Shown here: positions 15,890 to 24,919 of the stretch, one piece after another
Position numbering within the stretch: position 1 is the stretch's first letter
Layout of the letters: the number at the start of each line of letters is the position of its first letter
From: Hoeflea sp.
Lineage (GTDB): Bacteria > Pseudomonadota > Alphaproteobacteria > Rhizobiales > Rhizobiaceae
Direction of reading: 5' to 3'
DNA: 64,000 bases
Assembly (NCBI GenBank): GCA_020637795.1
Contig: JACKJT010000001.1
Coordinates: 558,001 to 622,000 of the forward strand
Notes under the pieces: generated by a model
Databases searched by the model: none
Told to the model about the DNA's origin: nothing
Seen by the model: only the letters and a program-made list of their open reading frames with translations
Made by a program: the position numbers and the translations under genes

Positions 15890-16016
15890 TGACCAGCGGG
15901 TGGCTTATAGACCGGCATAATCGCCGCCACAAGCCCCCTCTTGCGGAAATCCCCGCCTCGGGCCGGTGAATTTCAAATGCGCGGCGCCTGCCCGGCCCGC
16001 CCTTGCCCGGATCCGG

Positions 16017-16289
16017 CTAGTTTTCACCTTCCGGCGGCGGTGTCCGCGCGGTTCCGGTGTCGGCTTCACGCGGCTCTTCGATCTTTCCATCGGCTTGGCC
16101 ATCGGCCTGGCCGGACAGGAAGAAGCCCCAGCCGACATAGGCGGAAAGCGCCAGGAAAAACAGCATCCATCCGGTTGAGCCGGCAAAGAACTCGACCCCG
16201 GTCCAGACCACGACAAGCACGAAGATAATGATCCGCCGCACCAGCGGCCGGTAGAAGGGATGACCGAAGTCAACCAGGGCCCATCTCAT
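16017..16289 (-). CDS. Small membrane protein, DUF3329-like
   Basis: This is a 90-residue protein with two predicted membrane segments (IIIFVLVVVWTGVEFF and MLFFLALSAYVGWGFF) and a charged C-terminal tail. The start at 16289 follows GGAAGGA. The N-terminus HPFYRPLVRR is typical of small Rhizobiales inner-membrane proteins annotated as DUF3329. It lies between tRNA-Pro and the divergent RND efflux operon. Its function is unknown. Confidence 0.7.
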   Translation of the reverse strand: MRWALVDFGHPFYRPLVRRIIIFVLVVVWTGVEFFAGSTGWMLFFLALSAYVGWGFFLSGQADGQADGKIEEPREADTGTARTPPPEGEN

Positions 16290-16441
16290 GGCTTCATCCT
16301 TCCGAGGACGTGGTGTTGTGCCGTGCGGCGGATGGCGCTGCACCGTGCTTGCCTGCCCTGAAGCAGGCGTTCGCCGGACAAGAGACCCGATCGCCGCGGC
16401 GCGGTCAACATCCGGCGCGGCAACCTCAAATTATTTTATAT

Positions 16442-16478
16442 TTGCGATCTTATATATAAGCGACTATATAGGTCGCAA
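16442..16478. promoter_or_regulatory. Palindromic region upstream of RND efflux operon
   Basis: TTGCGA and TCGCAA arms enclose an AT-rich core in which CTTATATATAAG (16449-16460) is a perfect 12-base palindrome followed by a second TATATA block. It lies about 100 bases before the adaptor start at 16576. The AT-rich dyads resemble sites bound by ArsR- or TetR-type repressors. No such regulator is adjacent, so the binding protein is not known. Confidence 0.4.
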
Positions 16479-16575
16479 CACGGCACCGGCCGATTGATCT
16501 CGCGCAATGACAGCCCGTCATTGCCCGCTCATGGTTGCACGGTGCCCGCACAGACCCTTTGAAACGAGGCAAACC

Positions 16576-17544
16576 ATGAAAATGCTCAGCTTTGCGCTTC
16601 TTCTCTCCGTCTCCGCCACCGTCGCGCAGGCCGAGACATTGACGCTGTCGCCTACCCAGATCACCGAGTGGAAGGCCGTCCAGGCCCGGGTCGAATCGCG
16701 CGACATCGTGCCGGCACGGGCGCGGATCGGCGGCGTGATCCAGGAACTGACGATCAGCGAGGGCGACCTGGTGACGGCCGGACAGCAGCTTGGCCTGGTC
16801 AAGGACGACAAGATCGCCTTCCAGATCGCGGCACTCGATGCCCAGCTTGCAGCCCTTGCAGCCCAACTCCAAACCGCGGAAGCGGAATTCCAGCGCGGCG
16901 AGACACTGGTCAGCCAGGGTGTCGTCACACGGCAGCGGCTGGCGCAGCTTTCGACCGATGTCGAGGTGACGCGCAACCAGATCGCCGCGACTGAAGCCCA
17001 GCGCGCGGTGCTGACCCAGCAGGAAACCGAAGGCGCCGTCATTGCGCCCGCCGACGGCCGGGTGCTGACGGTACCCGCCACCCGCGGATCGGTGATCATG
17101 CCGGGCGAACCGGTGGCGACCATCGGCTCGGGCGGCTTTTTCCTCCGCCTTGCGGTGCCCGAGCGGTTTGCCGGGGAACTCGAGGCCGGTGCGGAAATCC
17201 GTCTTGCCACCGGCGGAGAGGAAGCCGCCGGACGACTCGCCAAGGTCTATCCGCAGATCGACAATGGCCGGGTAATCGCCGATGTCGAGGTCGAAAAGCT
17301 CGACACGGCCTTCGTCAATGCCCGCGTTCTGGTCGAAGTGCCGATCGGCACGCGCCAAGCACTGCTGGCGCCCCTGGACTCGGTGGTCAACCGCCACGGC
17401 ATCGACTTCATGTCGGTGGAGGACCACAATGGCGAGGTGGTCGAACGCACGGTGATCCTCGGCGCAGTCCAGGAAGGGGAACACTCCGGAATGGTTGAAG
17501 TGATCAGCGGCGTTTCCGCCGGCGACAAGGTGGTGCGGCCATGA
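16576..17544 (+). CDS. RND efflux periplasmic adaptor (HlyD/MFP family)
   Basis: This is a 322-residue membrane fusion protein. A signal peptide of about 19 residues ends at AQAETL. The lipoyl-like half ARIGGVIQELTISEGDLV follows, then a coiled-coil hairpin (about residues 85-150), the second lipoyl half and a beta-barrel. It joins an inner-membrane RND pump to an outer-membrane channel. The start at 16576 follows a GAGG site. An in-frame ATG at 16507 would add a non-signal leader. It overlaps the pump gene (ATGA). No outer-membrane factor is encoded nearby, so a shared TolC-type channel is likely. Confidence 0.9.
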   Translation: MKMLSFALLLSVSATVAQAETLTLSPTQITEWKAVQARVESRDIVPARARIGGVIQELTISEGDLVTAGQQLGLVKDDKIAFQIAALDAQLAALAAQLQTAEAEFQRGETLVSQGVVTRQRLAQLSTDVEVTRNQIAATEAQRAVLTQQETEGAVIAPADGRVLTVPATRGSVIMPGEPVATIGSGGFFLRLAVPERFAGELEAGAEIRLATGGEEAAGRLAKVYPQIDNGRVIADVEVEKLDTAFVNARVLVEVPIGTRQALLAPLDSVVNRHGIDFMSVEDHNGEVVERTVILGAVQEGEHSGMVEVISGVSAGDKVVRP

Positions 17545-20500
17545 AAACCACAAATACCGGATTGGGGATTGCGGGCCAGCTGACGCGCGGCTTCATCGTC
17601 TCCCCCCTCACCCCTCTGTTCCTGCTGGCGGCCTTTGCCTTCGGCATCGTGGCGCTTCTGACGCTGCCGCGCGAGGAAGAGCCGCAGATCTCGGTTCCGA
17701 TGGTCGACATCATGCTCGGCGCACCGGGCCTGAAGGCCGATGATGCGGTCAAGCTCGTCACCGAGCCGCTCGAGACCATCGTCAAGAGCATCGACGGGGT
17801 CGAGCACGTCTACTCGCAGACGTCCGACAACAAGGTTCTGGTCACGGCCCGCTTCATCGTCGGCACGCAGACCGATTCCGCCATTCTTCGCGTGCATGAC
17901 AAGGTGCGCGCCAATCTCGACCGGATCCCGGTCGGCATCCCCGAACCGATGATCGTCGGGCGCGGCATCGACGATGTCGCCATCGTGTCGCTGACCCTGA
18001 CGCCGTCCGAAGAAGCCGGCGACGCGGTTTCGGCCAACGACCTGACGCGGGTGGCGCGCGAACTCAGGACCGAGCTTTCGAAGATCGACAATGTCGGGCT
18101 GACCTACCTGGTCGGCGACACCGACGAAATCATCCGCATTGCACCCGATCCGAGGCGACTGGCGCTCAACGGCGTGACGCTGCAGCAGCTCGCCGGCAAG
18201 GTCAGCGGCGCCAACCGGGCCTTCCCGGCGGGCGAAGTCACCGTCGAGGGCAAGTCTGCCGAACTGATGGTGGGCGAAACGCTCTACGCGCCTGCCGAGA
18301 TCGGCAACCTGCTGATCACCACCCGTGACGGGCGGCCGGTCTATGTGCGTGATCTGGCAGACATTTCCTTTGCCACCGACAGCACGGCGCGGATCGTCGC
18401 AACGGTCACGCGTTCCGGGGACGGGGCCGAGGACGGGGCGGAAGGCGGAATCGACCGCAAGCCCGCCGTGACGCTGGCGATCGCCAAGCGCGCCGGCGCC
18501 AATGCGGTGCTGGTGGCCGAGCAGATTCTCGAACGCACCGAAGCGCTCGAGGGCTCGCTGATCCCGCATTCGATGTCGGTGGAAGTCACCCGCGACTACG
18601 GCGAGACGGCCAACGAGAAAGCCAACGAGCTGCTTTACCATCTGGGCCTCGCCACGGTGTCGATCATCGTGCTGGTCTGGCTCGCCATCGGCTGGCGCGA
18701 GGCGCTGGTGGTGGCGATCGTCATTCCGGTGACCATCCTGCTGACGCTGTTTGCCTCCCGCGTTATGGGTTACACGCTCAACCGCGTATCGCTGTTCGCG
18801 CTGATCTTCTCGATCGGCATCCTTGTCGATGACGCCATCGTGGTGATCGAGAACATCGCCCGGCACTGGGGGATGGGCGATGGCCGCGAGCGCAAGCAGG
18901 CAGCCATCGAAGCGGTGGCGGAAGTCGGCAATCCGACGATTGTTGCCACGCTGACCGTGGTCGCGGCGCTGCTGCCGATGCTGTTCGTCTCGGGCATGAT
19001 GGGCCCCTACATGAGCCCGATCCCGGCCAACGCGTCGGCGGCGATGGTATTCTCGTTCTTCGTCGCCGTCATGGTGACGCCATGGCTGATGCTGAAGATC
19101 GCAGGCCGCGCACCGATGCATCACGGCCATGGCGAAGGCACTGAGGGCGGCGGCGTGCTGGGCAGGATCTATCGTGCCGTGGCGCGGCCGATCCTTTCCA
19201 GCAAGACCAGTTCCTGGATCTTCCTGCTTGTTGTGGGCGCCATGACGCTCGGATCATTGTCGCTGTTCTACACCAAGGACGTGACGGTGAAGTTGCTGCC
19301 ATTCGATAACAAGTCGGAACTCTCCGTCGTTATCGACATGCCCGAAGGCACCTCGGTGGAAGCCACGGACGCCGTTGCGCAGGCAGTTGCGCGGGAAGTG
19401 CTCAAGCTCGAGGAAGTCAAGTCGGTCCAGACCCATGCCGGGACCGCCGCTCCGTTCAACTTCAACGGGCTGGTGCGGCATTCCTTCCTGCGCTCGGAAA
19501 CCCAGATGGGCGACGTGGCGCTCAACCTCACCGCCAAGACCGAACGGGATCGTTCGAGCCACGATATCGCGCTCGACATCCGCGCGCGCATCGCCGGCAT
19601 TCCGCTGCCGCAAGGCGCCAGCTTGAAGGTGGTCGAACCGCCGCCGGGCCCGCCGGTGATGGCAACGCTGCTGGCCGAAGTCTACGGGCCCGACGCCGAA
19701 ACCCGCCGTGCCGTGGCGGCCCGGGTGGAGGAAGCCTTCCGCTCCGCCAACTTCATTGTCGACATCGACAATTCCTGGGGACAGCCGGCAGATCGGGTGC
19801 GCGTGAAGATCTCGACCGATGACCTGGAGTTCTTCAAGGTCCAGGAACAGGACGTGTTCGACACGATCGGCATCCTCAACACCGGCCAGACAGTGGGCTA
19901 TTCGCATCGTGGCGGCGGCCGCATGCCGATAGCCATAAGGCTCGAACGCCCGCGCTCGGAACGCATGGTCGACGAGGCTTTTCTCACCACGCCGATCCCG
20001 GCCAACGTTCTGCCGGGCGACCGGTCGATCGTCGAACTGGGTGACGTGGTGGACGTCTCCGAAGAACGCTCGTCGTTCCCGGTGTTCCGCCACAATGGCC
20101 GGGCGGCCGAAATGGTGATGGCCGAAATGGCCGGCGCCTACGAAGCCCCGCTCTACGGCATGATCGCCGTCCAGGAGGCGCTTGACGCGATGGACTGGAC
20201 CGGGCTTGAAAAGCCGGTGATCGCGCTGCACGGCCAGCCAGCCGACGAGCAGGTATCGACGGTGCTGTGGGACGGTGAATGGGAAGTCACCTGGGTGACC
20301 TTCCGCGACATGGGTGCGGCCTTCGGCGTCGCCCTGCTCGGGATCTACATTCTGGTGGTCGCCCAGTTCGGCTCGTTCAAGGCGCCGCTGGTGATCCTGA
20401 CGCCGGTGCCGCTGACCTTCATCGGCATCCTGATCGGCCACTGGCTGTTCGGCGCGCCGTTCTCGGCCACCTCGATGATCGGCTTCATCGCGCTTGCCGG

Positions 20501-20771
20501 CATCATCGTGCGCAACTCGATCCTGCTGGTGGATTTCATCCGGCATGCCCATGTCCCGGGCACGCCGCTGACCCCGGTGCTGATCGAGGCCGGCGCGATC
20601 CGCTTCAAGCCGATCATCCTGACCGCGCTTGCGGCAATGATCGGGGCGGCGGTGATCCTGACCGACCCGATCTTCCAGGGTCTGGCGATCTCGCTCTTGT
20701 TTGGCCTCGCCTCGTCAACGGCGCTGACGGTGCTGGTGATCCCGGCGATCTACCGGGTGCTCAGGACCTGA
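17541..20771 (+). CDS. RND efflux transporter permease
   Basis: This is a 1076-residue inner-membrane pump with two homologous halves, each with a membrane region and a large periplasmic loop. The proton-relay pair Asp430-Asp431 is visible in SIGILVDDAIVVIENI. The C-terminal half ends with the usual ALTVLVIPAIYRVL. Length and pattern fit the HAE-1-like drug/hydrophobe exporters more than heavy-metal CusA types. It forms an operon with the adaptor upstream. The region 18421-18447 encodes a short acidic insert. The substrate is unknown. Confidence 0.92.
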   Translation: MKTTNTGLGIAGQLTRGFIVSPLTPLFLLAAFAFGIVALLTLPREEEPQISVPMVDIMLGAPGLKADDAVKLVTEPLETIVKSIDGVEHVYSQTSDNKVLVTARFIVGTQTDSAILRVHDKVRANLDRIPVGIPEPMIVGRGIDDVAIVSLTLTPSEEAGDAVSANDLTRVARELRTELSKIDNVGLTYLVGDTDEIIRIAPDPRRLALNGVTLQQLAGKVSGANRAFPAGEVTVEGKSAELMVGETLYAPAEIGNLLITTRDGRPVYVRDLADISFATDSTARIVATVTRSGDGAEDGAEGGIDRKPAVTLAIAKRAGANAVLVAEQILERTEALEGSLIPHSMSVEVTRDYGETANEKANELLYHLGLATVSIIVLVWLAIGWREALVVAIVIPVTILLTLFASRVMGYTLNRVSLFALIFSIGILVDDAIVVIENIARHWGMGDGRERKQAAIEAVAEVGNPTIVATLTVVAALLPMLFVSGMMGPYMSPIPANASAAMVFSFFVAVMVTPWLMLKIAGRAPMHHGHGEGTEGGGVLGRIYRAVARPILSSKTSSWIFLLVVGAMTLGSLSLFYTKDVTVKLLPFDNKSELSVVIDMPEGTSVEATDAVAQAVAREVLKLEEVKSVQTHAGTAAPFNFNGLVRHSFLRSETQMGDVALNLTAKTERDRSSHDIALDIRARIAGIPLPQGASLKVVEPPPGPPVMATLLAEVYGPDAETRRAVAARVEEAFRSANFIVDIDNSWGQPADRVRVKISTDDLEFFKVQEQDVFDTIGILNTGQTVGYSHRGGGRMPIAIRLERPRSERMVDEAFLTTPIPANVLPGDRSIVELGDVVDVSEERSSFPVFRHNGRAAEMVMAEMAGAYEAPLYGMIAVQEALDAMDWTGLEKPVIALHGQPADEQVSTVLWDGEWEVTWVTFRDMGAAFGVALLGIYILVVAQFGSFKAPLVILTPVPLTFIGILIGHWLFGAPFSATSMIGFIALAGIIVRNSILLVDFIRHAHVPGTPLTPVLIEAGAIRFKPIILTALAAMIGAAVILTDPIFQGLAISLLFGLASSTALTVLVIPAIYRVLRT

Positions 20772-20803
20772 TCAGGCCTGACGCCAATTTCATGCAAACC
20801 TGC

Positions 20804-20828
20804 TCCGCCCGTCACTTCGACGGGCGGA
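20804..20828. terminator. Stem-loop at convergent RND/mogA ends
   Basis: TCCGCCCGTC and GACGGGCGGA are ten-base perfect arms with a five-base loop. The hairpin covers the mogA stop codon and lies 33 bases past the RND permease stop, where the two genes converge. Neither side has a clear U-tract, so it may only be a weak or factor-assisted bidirectional terminator. Confidence 0.45.
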
Positions 20829-21339
20829 ATGCTTTCACGATCTCGTCCCGGGTCTCGATCCGCCCTGCCCCGATCAGATCGAGGCAGAACGGAATGGCCG
20901 GAAACACCGCCGTCAGGCAGGTGTCGATCGAGCCGGGTTTGCCCGGCAGGTTGACGATAAGCGTCTTGCCGCGCGTGCCCGCGGTCTGGCGCGACAGGAT
21001 CGCCGTGGGCACCTGTTCGAGGCTGACCTTGCGCATCAGCTCGCCAAAGCCGGGCAGTTCCTTCTCCATCACCTCTTTCATGGCTTCGGGCGTCAGATCG
21101 CGTGGGCTGGGGCCGGTGCCGCCGGTGGTCAGCACCATGTCAACGCGCTCCTCGTCGCACAGGCGGATCAGCGTGTCGCGCACGCTTTCAAGCCCGTCTG
21201 GAATGACATGCACCACGATCTCGGCGGGCGATGACATCACCCGCTCGAGCCAGGCCTTGACCGCCGGGCCGCCCAGATCCTCGTACTCGCCGCGGCTGGC
21301 GCGGTCGGACACGGTGAGAACGGCAATGCGAACGGTCAT
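20812..21339 (-). CDS. mogA: Molybdopterin adenylyltransferase MogA
   Basis: This is a 175-residue single-domain MoCF-fold protein of the MogA/MoaB family. The signature stretch MVLTTGGTGPSPRDLTPEA and the following VNLPGKPGSIDTCL are conserved. MogA adenylylates molybdopterin before MoeA inserts molybdate into the cofactor. It is a monocistronic gene convergent with the RND operon. mobA, a later step for the guanylated cofactor, lies elsewhere in this window at 41.5 kb. The distinction between MogA and MoaB is based on overall likeness. Confidence 0.9.
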   Translation of the reverse strand: MTVRIAVLTVSDRASRGEYEDLGGPAVKAWLERVMSSPAEIVVHVIPDGLESVRDTLIRLCDEERVDMVLTTGGTGPSPRDLTPEAMKEVMEKELPGFGELMRKVSLEQVPTAILSRQTAGTRGKTLIVNLPGKPGSIDTCLTAVFPAIPFCLDLIGAGRIETRDEIVKAFRPSK

Positions 21340-21427
21340 GGGGTAGCTCCGGATGATCGGGGGAAGACAGCGACGGTTCTAGCAAGCCCCCCTTCGCGCG
21401 GCAACCAGCCCAGCCGCCGCCCGACAG

Positions 21428-23041
21428 CTATGCTCTTGCGGCAGCCCTGATCATGTCGGCGGCCTTTTCGGCTATCATCACCGTGGGGGCATTGGTGTTG
21501 CCGCCAATCAGGGTGGGCATCACCGAGGCGTCGACGACGCGCAGGCCCTCGATCCCGTGAACCCTGAGCTCGGGATCGGTCACCGCCATTGCATCCTTGC
21601 CCATTTTGCAGGTGCCGACCGGATGATAGATCGTGTCGGCACGGGCGCGGATGTCGGCCATCAGCTCGTCATCATCCATGCCCGGACGGGAGTAGACTTC
21701 TTTCAACCGGTATTTGCGCAGGGACGGCGCGTCCATGATCTTGCGGGTCGTCTTCGCGCCCTTGAGCAGCAGCGCCGCGTCACGCTCGTCGGAGAGATAT
21801 TTCGGATCGATCCGGGGGGCGCGCATCGGATCGGGGCCATCAAGCCCGACCTCGCCGCGGGAATGCGGCCTGAGGACGCAGACATGGCAGGAATAACCGT
21901 AGCCCCAATGCAGCTTGCGGGAGTGATCGTCGACCAGCGCCGGGACGAAGTGCAATTGCAGATCGGGGCGGTCCAGCGCGGGATCGGACTTGAGGAAGGC
22001 GCCGCCCTCGGCGCCGGGCGAGGCCACGAGGCCCGATCCATCGCGTCGCCAGTCGAGAATATGGCGGACAAGCTTGTAGGCGCCGACCGCGCCGAGCCCC
22101 AGCACATCGGTGTCGCGGGTCTTGGCCGTGTAGACGTAGTCGAGATGATCCTGCAGGTTCTGGCCAACGCCGGGAAGATCCTTGAGCACGTCGACGCCGC
22201 GCGAGCGCAGATGCTCGGCCGGACCGATGCCCGAGAGCATTAAAAGCTGCGGTGAGTTGAAAGTGCCGCCACAGAGAATGACCTCGAACCGGGCGCGCAC
22301 CTCAAGCTCGGCCCTGCCCTTGCGATAGGCAACGCCGGTGGCGCGGTGACCGTCCATGATCACCCGTGTGGCATGTGCGCCGGTGACGACTTCCAGGTTG
22401 GGCCGGTTCATCACCGGGTGAAGATAGGCGGCGGCGACCGAGCAGCGTTCGCCCTGCCTGCCGTCCTTCCAGAACTGGGTCACCTGGTAGAGGCCCGCTC
22501 CCTCCTGCTCCGGTCCGTTGAAATCGTCATTGCGGCGGATCTGCACTTCCGCCGCGGCGTCGACGAAGGCGCGGCTGATCTGCCGAGGGCTCTGCTGTTC
22601 GGCCACTTCCAGCGGTCCCGAATCGCCATGAAGGTCATCGGAGCCACGCACATTTCGCTCGGACCGGCGGAAGATTGGCAACACATCCGACCAACTCCAG
22701 CCGTCGCAGCCGGCGCTGGCCCAGCCGTCGTAATCGGAGGGATGGCCACGAACATAAAGCATGGCGTTGATAGCGCTGGAGCCGCCCAGCGCGCGGCCAC
22801 GGGGCTGATAACCGCGGCGCCCGCCAAGCCCCGGCTGCGGAACCGTCTCGAATGCCCAGTTGTTGATTTTCGGCCGTCCGGGAAGCATGGCGACGATGCC
22901 GAGCGGCGCGCGCACCAGAATGCTCTTTCCGTCGCCTCCCGCTTCAAGCAGGCAAACCCTGACCTTTGGATCCTCGCTCAGACGCGCGGCAAGCACCGAA
23001 CCGGCGGACCCGCCGCCGACAATGACGTAGTCGAACTCCAT
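21428..23041 (-). CDS. GMC family FAD oxidoreductase (choline dehydrogenase-like)
   Basis: This is a 537-residue flavoenzyme. It opens with the FAD Rossmann motif YVIVGGGSAGSVLAARLSE, has GMC signature 1 in GRALGGSSAINAMLYVRG and signature 2 in GGTFNSPQLLMLSGIG. The C-terminal catalytic His region reads YHPVGTCKMG. It oxidises an alcohol or choline-like substrate, unknown here, with FAD. A strong GGGAGGAGG site precedes the start. No BetB or BetI partner is present, so a betaine pathway role is unsupported. The 226-base gap upstream contains a palindromic repeat. Confidence 0.9.
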   Translation of the reverse strand: MEFDYVIVGGGSAGSVLAARLSEDPKVRVCLLEAGGDGKSILVRAPLGIVAMLPGRPKINNWAFETVPQPGLGGRRGYQPRGRALGGSSAINAMLYVRGHPSDYDGWASAGCDGWSWSDVLPIFRRSERNVRGSDDLHGDSGPLEVAEQQSPRQISRAFVDAAAEVQIRRNDDFNGPEQEGAGLYQVTQFWKDGRQGERCSVAAAYLHPVMNRPNLEVVTGAHATRVIMDGHRATGVAYRKGRAELEVRARFEVILCGGTFNSPQLLMLSGIGPAEHLRSRGVDVLKDLPGVGQNLQDHLDYVYTAKTRDTDVLGLGAVGAYKLVRHILDWRRDGSGLVASPGAEGGAFLKSDPALDRPDLQLHFVPALVDDHSRKLHWGYGYSCHVCVLRPHSRGEVGLDGPDPMRAPRIDPKYLSDERDAALLLKGAKTTRKIMDAPSLRKYRLKEVYSRPGMDDDELMADIRARADTIYHPVGTCKMGKDAMAVTDPELRVHGIEGLRVVDASVMPTLIGGNTNAPTVMIAEKAADMIRAAARA

Positions 23042-23149
23042 GAAAGCCTCCTCCCAAAGACCACCACGGAGACGAGCCTAGATCAGAAGCAGACGGTTTC
23101 AAACAAAAATTGACGCGAGATACGCAAACGTAAGGTCGACAGTCTGTGG

Positions 23150-23213
23150 AGCAGAGCCGCGCGCCTCACCGGCGCGCATCCGGCCGGATGCGCGAAGGGC
23201 GCTGCAAACCGTT
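23150..23213. repeat. Palindromic intergenic repeat, copy 1
   Basis: A 22-base perfect palindrome, 23173-23194 (CGCGCATCCGG and its complement), sits within a longer GC-rich unit ending in GAAGGGCGCTGC. The CGCGCATCC core and the trailing GCGCTG are shared with the elements near 52.13 kb and 59.16 kb. It lies between fnrN and the GMC oxidoreductase gene. Confidence 0.5.
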
Positions 23214-23267
23214 GGATTGCTTCATTTGCGCTGTCGCCCAAGTGCATCCACCTGAACGCGGCAGGGA

Positions 23268-23993
23268 TCAGAAACCGGCGCGCTCGGACAAGCGGGTCAG
23301 ATCGGGAACCGTCACATGGCGGTTGTTGACGATGCGGATGACGTCTTCCTTGCGCAGTTTGGTCAATTGCCGGCTGACGGTTTCCATGGTGAGTCCGAGG
23401 AAATCGGCAATATCGGTGCGGCTCATCGGCAGGTCGTAGGTCACCGAGTCGCTTTCGTTGTCCGGAAAGGCATGGGTGGCGATCAGCAAGAGGAAGCTTG
23501 CAACCTTTTCGCCGGCGGTTTTCCGGCCCAGCGTGAGCATCCAGTCGCGGGCTTCGTCGAGTTCGGTCAGCGTCTGCTCGAGCAGCTTGTGCTCGAGCTC
23601 CGGCATTTCGCGGATCATGCGCTCGATGGAAGCCTTGGGAAAGGAACAAACCTTGACCTCGGTGGCAGCTTCCGCGCTGACGCCGTTTTCCTGGCGGAAC
23701 GGACGGCCGAGAAAATCCGGGGCGAACTGCAAGCCAACGATCTGCTGGCGGCCATCGGCCATCATTTTCGACAGCTTCACCACACCCGAAATGATGTTGG
23801 AATAACTCTTCGTCTGCAGACTTTCGCCCACCAGCTCCGTGCCCGGCTCGACCGTGCGCCGGGTCGAGTGCTGGCTCAGTTGCAGGAGCTGATCGTTCGT
23901 CAGGGCTCCGCAGACGCCGCGATGGCGGCTTTCACAAGCCTGACACAGCACAGGAATGTTCGAATTGTGAACGTCTTTGCGTTGAATATCCAT
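23268..23993 (-). CDS. fnrN: FNR-type oxygen-sensing regulator (Crp/Fnr family)
   Basis: This is a 241-residue Crp/Fnr protein. The N-terminus carries Cys17, Cys20 and Cys28 in LCQACESRHRGVC, and a central Cys occurs in EVKVCSFPK, together the four ligands of an oxygen-labile 4Fe-4S cluster. A cyclic-nucleotide-like barrel follows, then a helix-turn-helix with the recognition segment TMETVSRQLTKL, whose E-SR pattern reads TTGAT boxes. GGGGAG precedes the ATG at 23993. A longer in-frame start at 24215 lacks support. It is divergent from an ABC exporter and beside copper/cytochrome genes. Confidence 0.92.
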   Translation of the reverse strand: MDIQRKDVHNSNIPVLCQACESRHRGVCGALTNDQLLQLSQHSTRRTVEPGTELVGESLQTKSYSNIISGVVKLSKMMADGRQQIVGLQFAPDFLGRPFRQENGVSAEAATEVKVCSFPKASIERMIREMPELEHKLLEQTLTELDEARDWMLTLGRKTAGEKVASFLLLIATHAFPDNESDSVTYDLPMSRTDIADFLGLTMETVSRQLTKLRKEDVIRIVNNRHVTVPDLTRLSERAGF

Positions 23994-24143
23994 TGGACTC
24001 CCCGGTCGAGCTGATACTACTTCACCGCGCAATTCTTCAAAAGATACAATATGTCGCAGACTTTGAACACCGGTGCTCATATGCATCTTTTTGCACAGAT
24101 GTATGACGCCGGCCGCATGGCCGATGCCTTGAACCCGGCTGGC

Positions 24144-24157
24144 TTGACGAGAATCAA
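24144..24157. promoter_or_regulatory. FNR box (anaerobox) between fnrN and ABC exporter
   Basis: TTGAC-GAGA-ATCAA matches the FNR/FixK consensus TTGAT-N4-ATCAA with one mismatch. It is 34 bases upstream of the ABC ATPase start and about 150 bases upstream of fnrN. fnrN genes in rhizobia are known to be autoregulated through such boxes. Here one site could serve both directions. Confidence 0.65.
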
Positions 24158-24190
24158 GGACAGCGAGGCCTGTGAGGTTATCATTACCAG

Positions 24191-24919
24191 ATGCTAGCTG
24201 ATTTACCGTCGACAAAGGGCACGATCTTCGACATTTCCGGGCTGACCAAGATCTACCGAACAGGGGAGGTCGAGGTCCGCGCGCTCAATGGTGTCGACCT
24301 GACGCTGGAGGCCGGCGAAATGGCGGTGCTGCTCGGCCCGTCGGGCAGCGGCAAATCAACCCTGCTCAACATTGTCGGCGGTCTCGACCGGCCGACATCG
24401 GGCTCGGTGAAGTTCAAGGGTGAGGAACTGGCCGGCGCCAGCGACCGGGACCTGACAGCCTATCGCCGGGATCACGTCGGGTTCGTGTTCCAGTTCTACA
24501 ACCTGATCCCCAGCCTCACAGCCTGGGAGAATGTCGCGCTGATCACCGAAGTGGCGTCCGATCCGATGACGCCCTCGGAGGCGCTCTCGCTGGTTGGCCT
24601 CGAAGCCCGCATGAACCACTTCCCGGCCCAGCTGTCGGGCGGCGAGCAGCAGCGCGTGGCGATTGCCCGGGCGATCGCGAAGCGGCCGGAAGTGCTGCTT
24701 TGCGACGAGCCGACAGGCGCGCTCGATTCGGCCACCGGCATCATTGTGCTCGAGGCGCTGGCGCGGGTGAACGAGGAAACCGGCGCCACCACCGCGATCA
24801 TCACCCACAATGCCGGCATCCGGAAGATCGCCCACCGGGTCTACTCCTTTCTGGACGGCCAGATCGCCTCCTGCGAGCTCAACGAAGAGCGGATCAAGCC
24901 TTCGGAGGTGAGCTGGTGA
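24191..24919 (+). CDS. ABC exporter ATP-binding protein, MacB/LolD type
   Basis: This is a 242-residue ATPase. Walker A is GPSGSGKST near residues 49-57, the Q-loop reads GFVFQFYNLIPSL, the signature is LSGGEQQRVAIARAI and Walker B is VLLCDEPTGALD, all as in the MacB/LolD group. It overlaps the start of the FtsX-type permease (GTGA), and a HlyD adaptor follows, giving a tripartite MacAB-like export system. The ribosome site before 24191 is weak. An FNR box lies immediately upstream, suggesting oxygen-limited expression. Confidence 0.92.
   Translation: MLADLPSTKGTIFDISGLTKIYRTGEVEVRALNGVDLTLEAGEMAVLLGPSGSGKSTLLNIVGGLDRPTSGSVKFKGEELAGASDRDLTAYRRDHVGFVFQFYNLIPSLTAWENVALITEVASDPMTPSEALSLVGLEARMNHFPAQLSGGEQQRVAIARAIAKRPEVLLCDEPTGALDSATGIIVLEALARVNEETGATTAIITHNAGIRKIAHRVYSFLDGQIASCELNEERIKPSEVSW

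Noticed and set aside
17247..19130. 627-residue open frame on the minus strand
   Set aside because: It lies opposite the RND adaptor and pump, whose motifs are clear. Its translation is His/Arg/Asp-rich and shows no family pattern.
21428..23041. GMC oxidoreductase as choline dehydrogenase BetA
   Set aside because: No betB, betI or choline transporter is nearby and GMC enzymes have many substrates, so only the family name is given.
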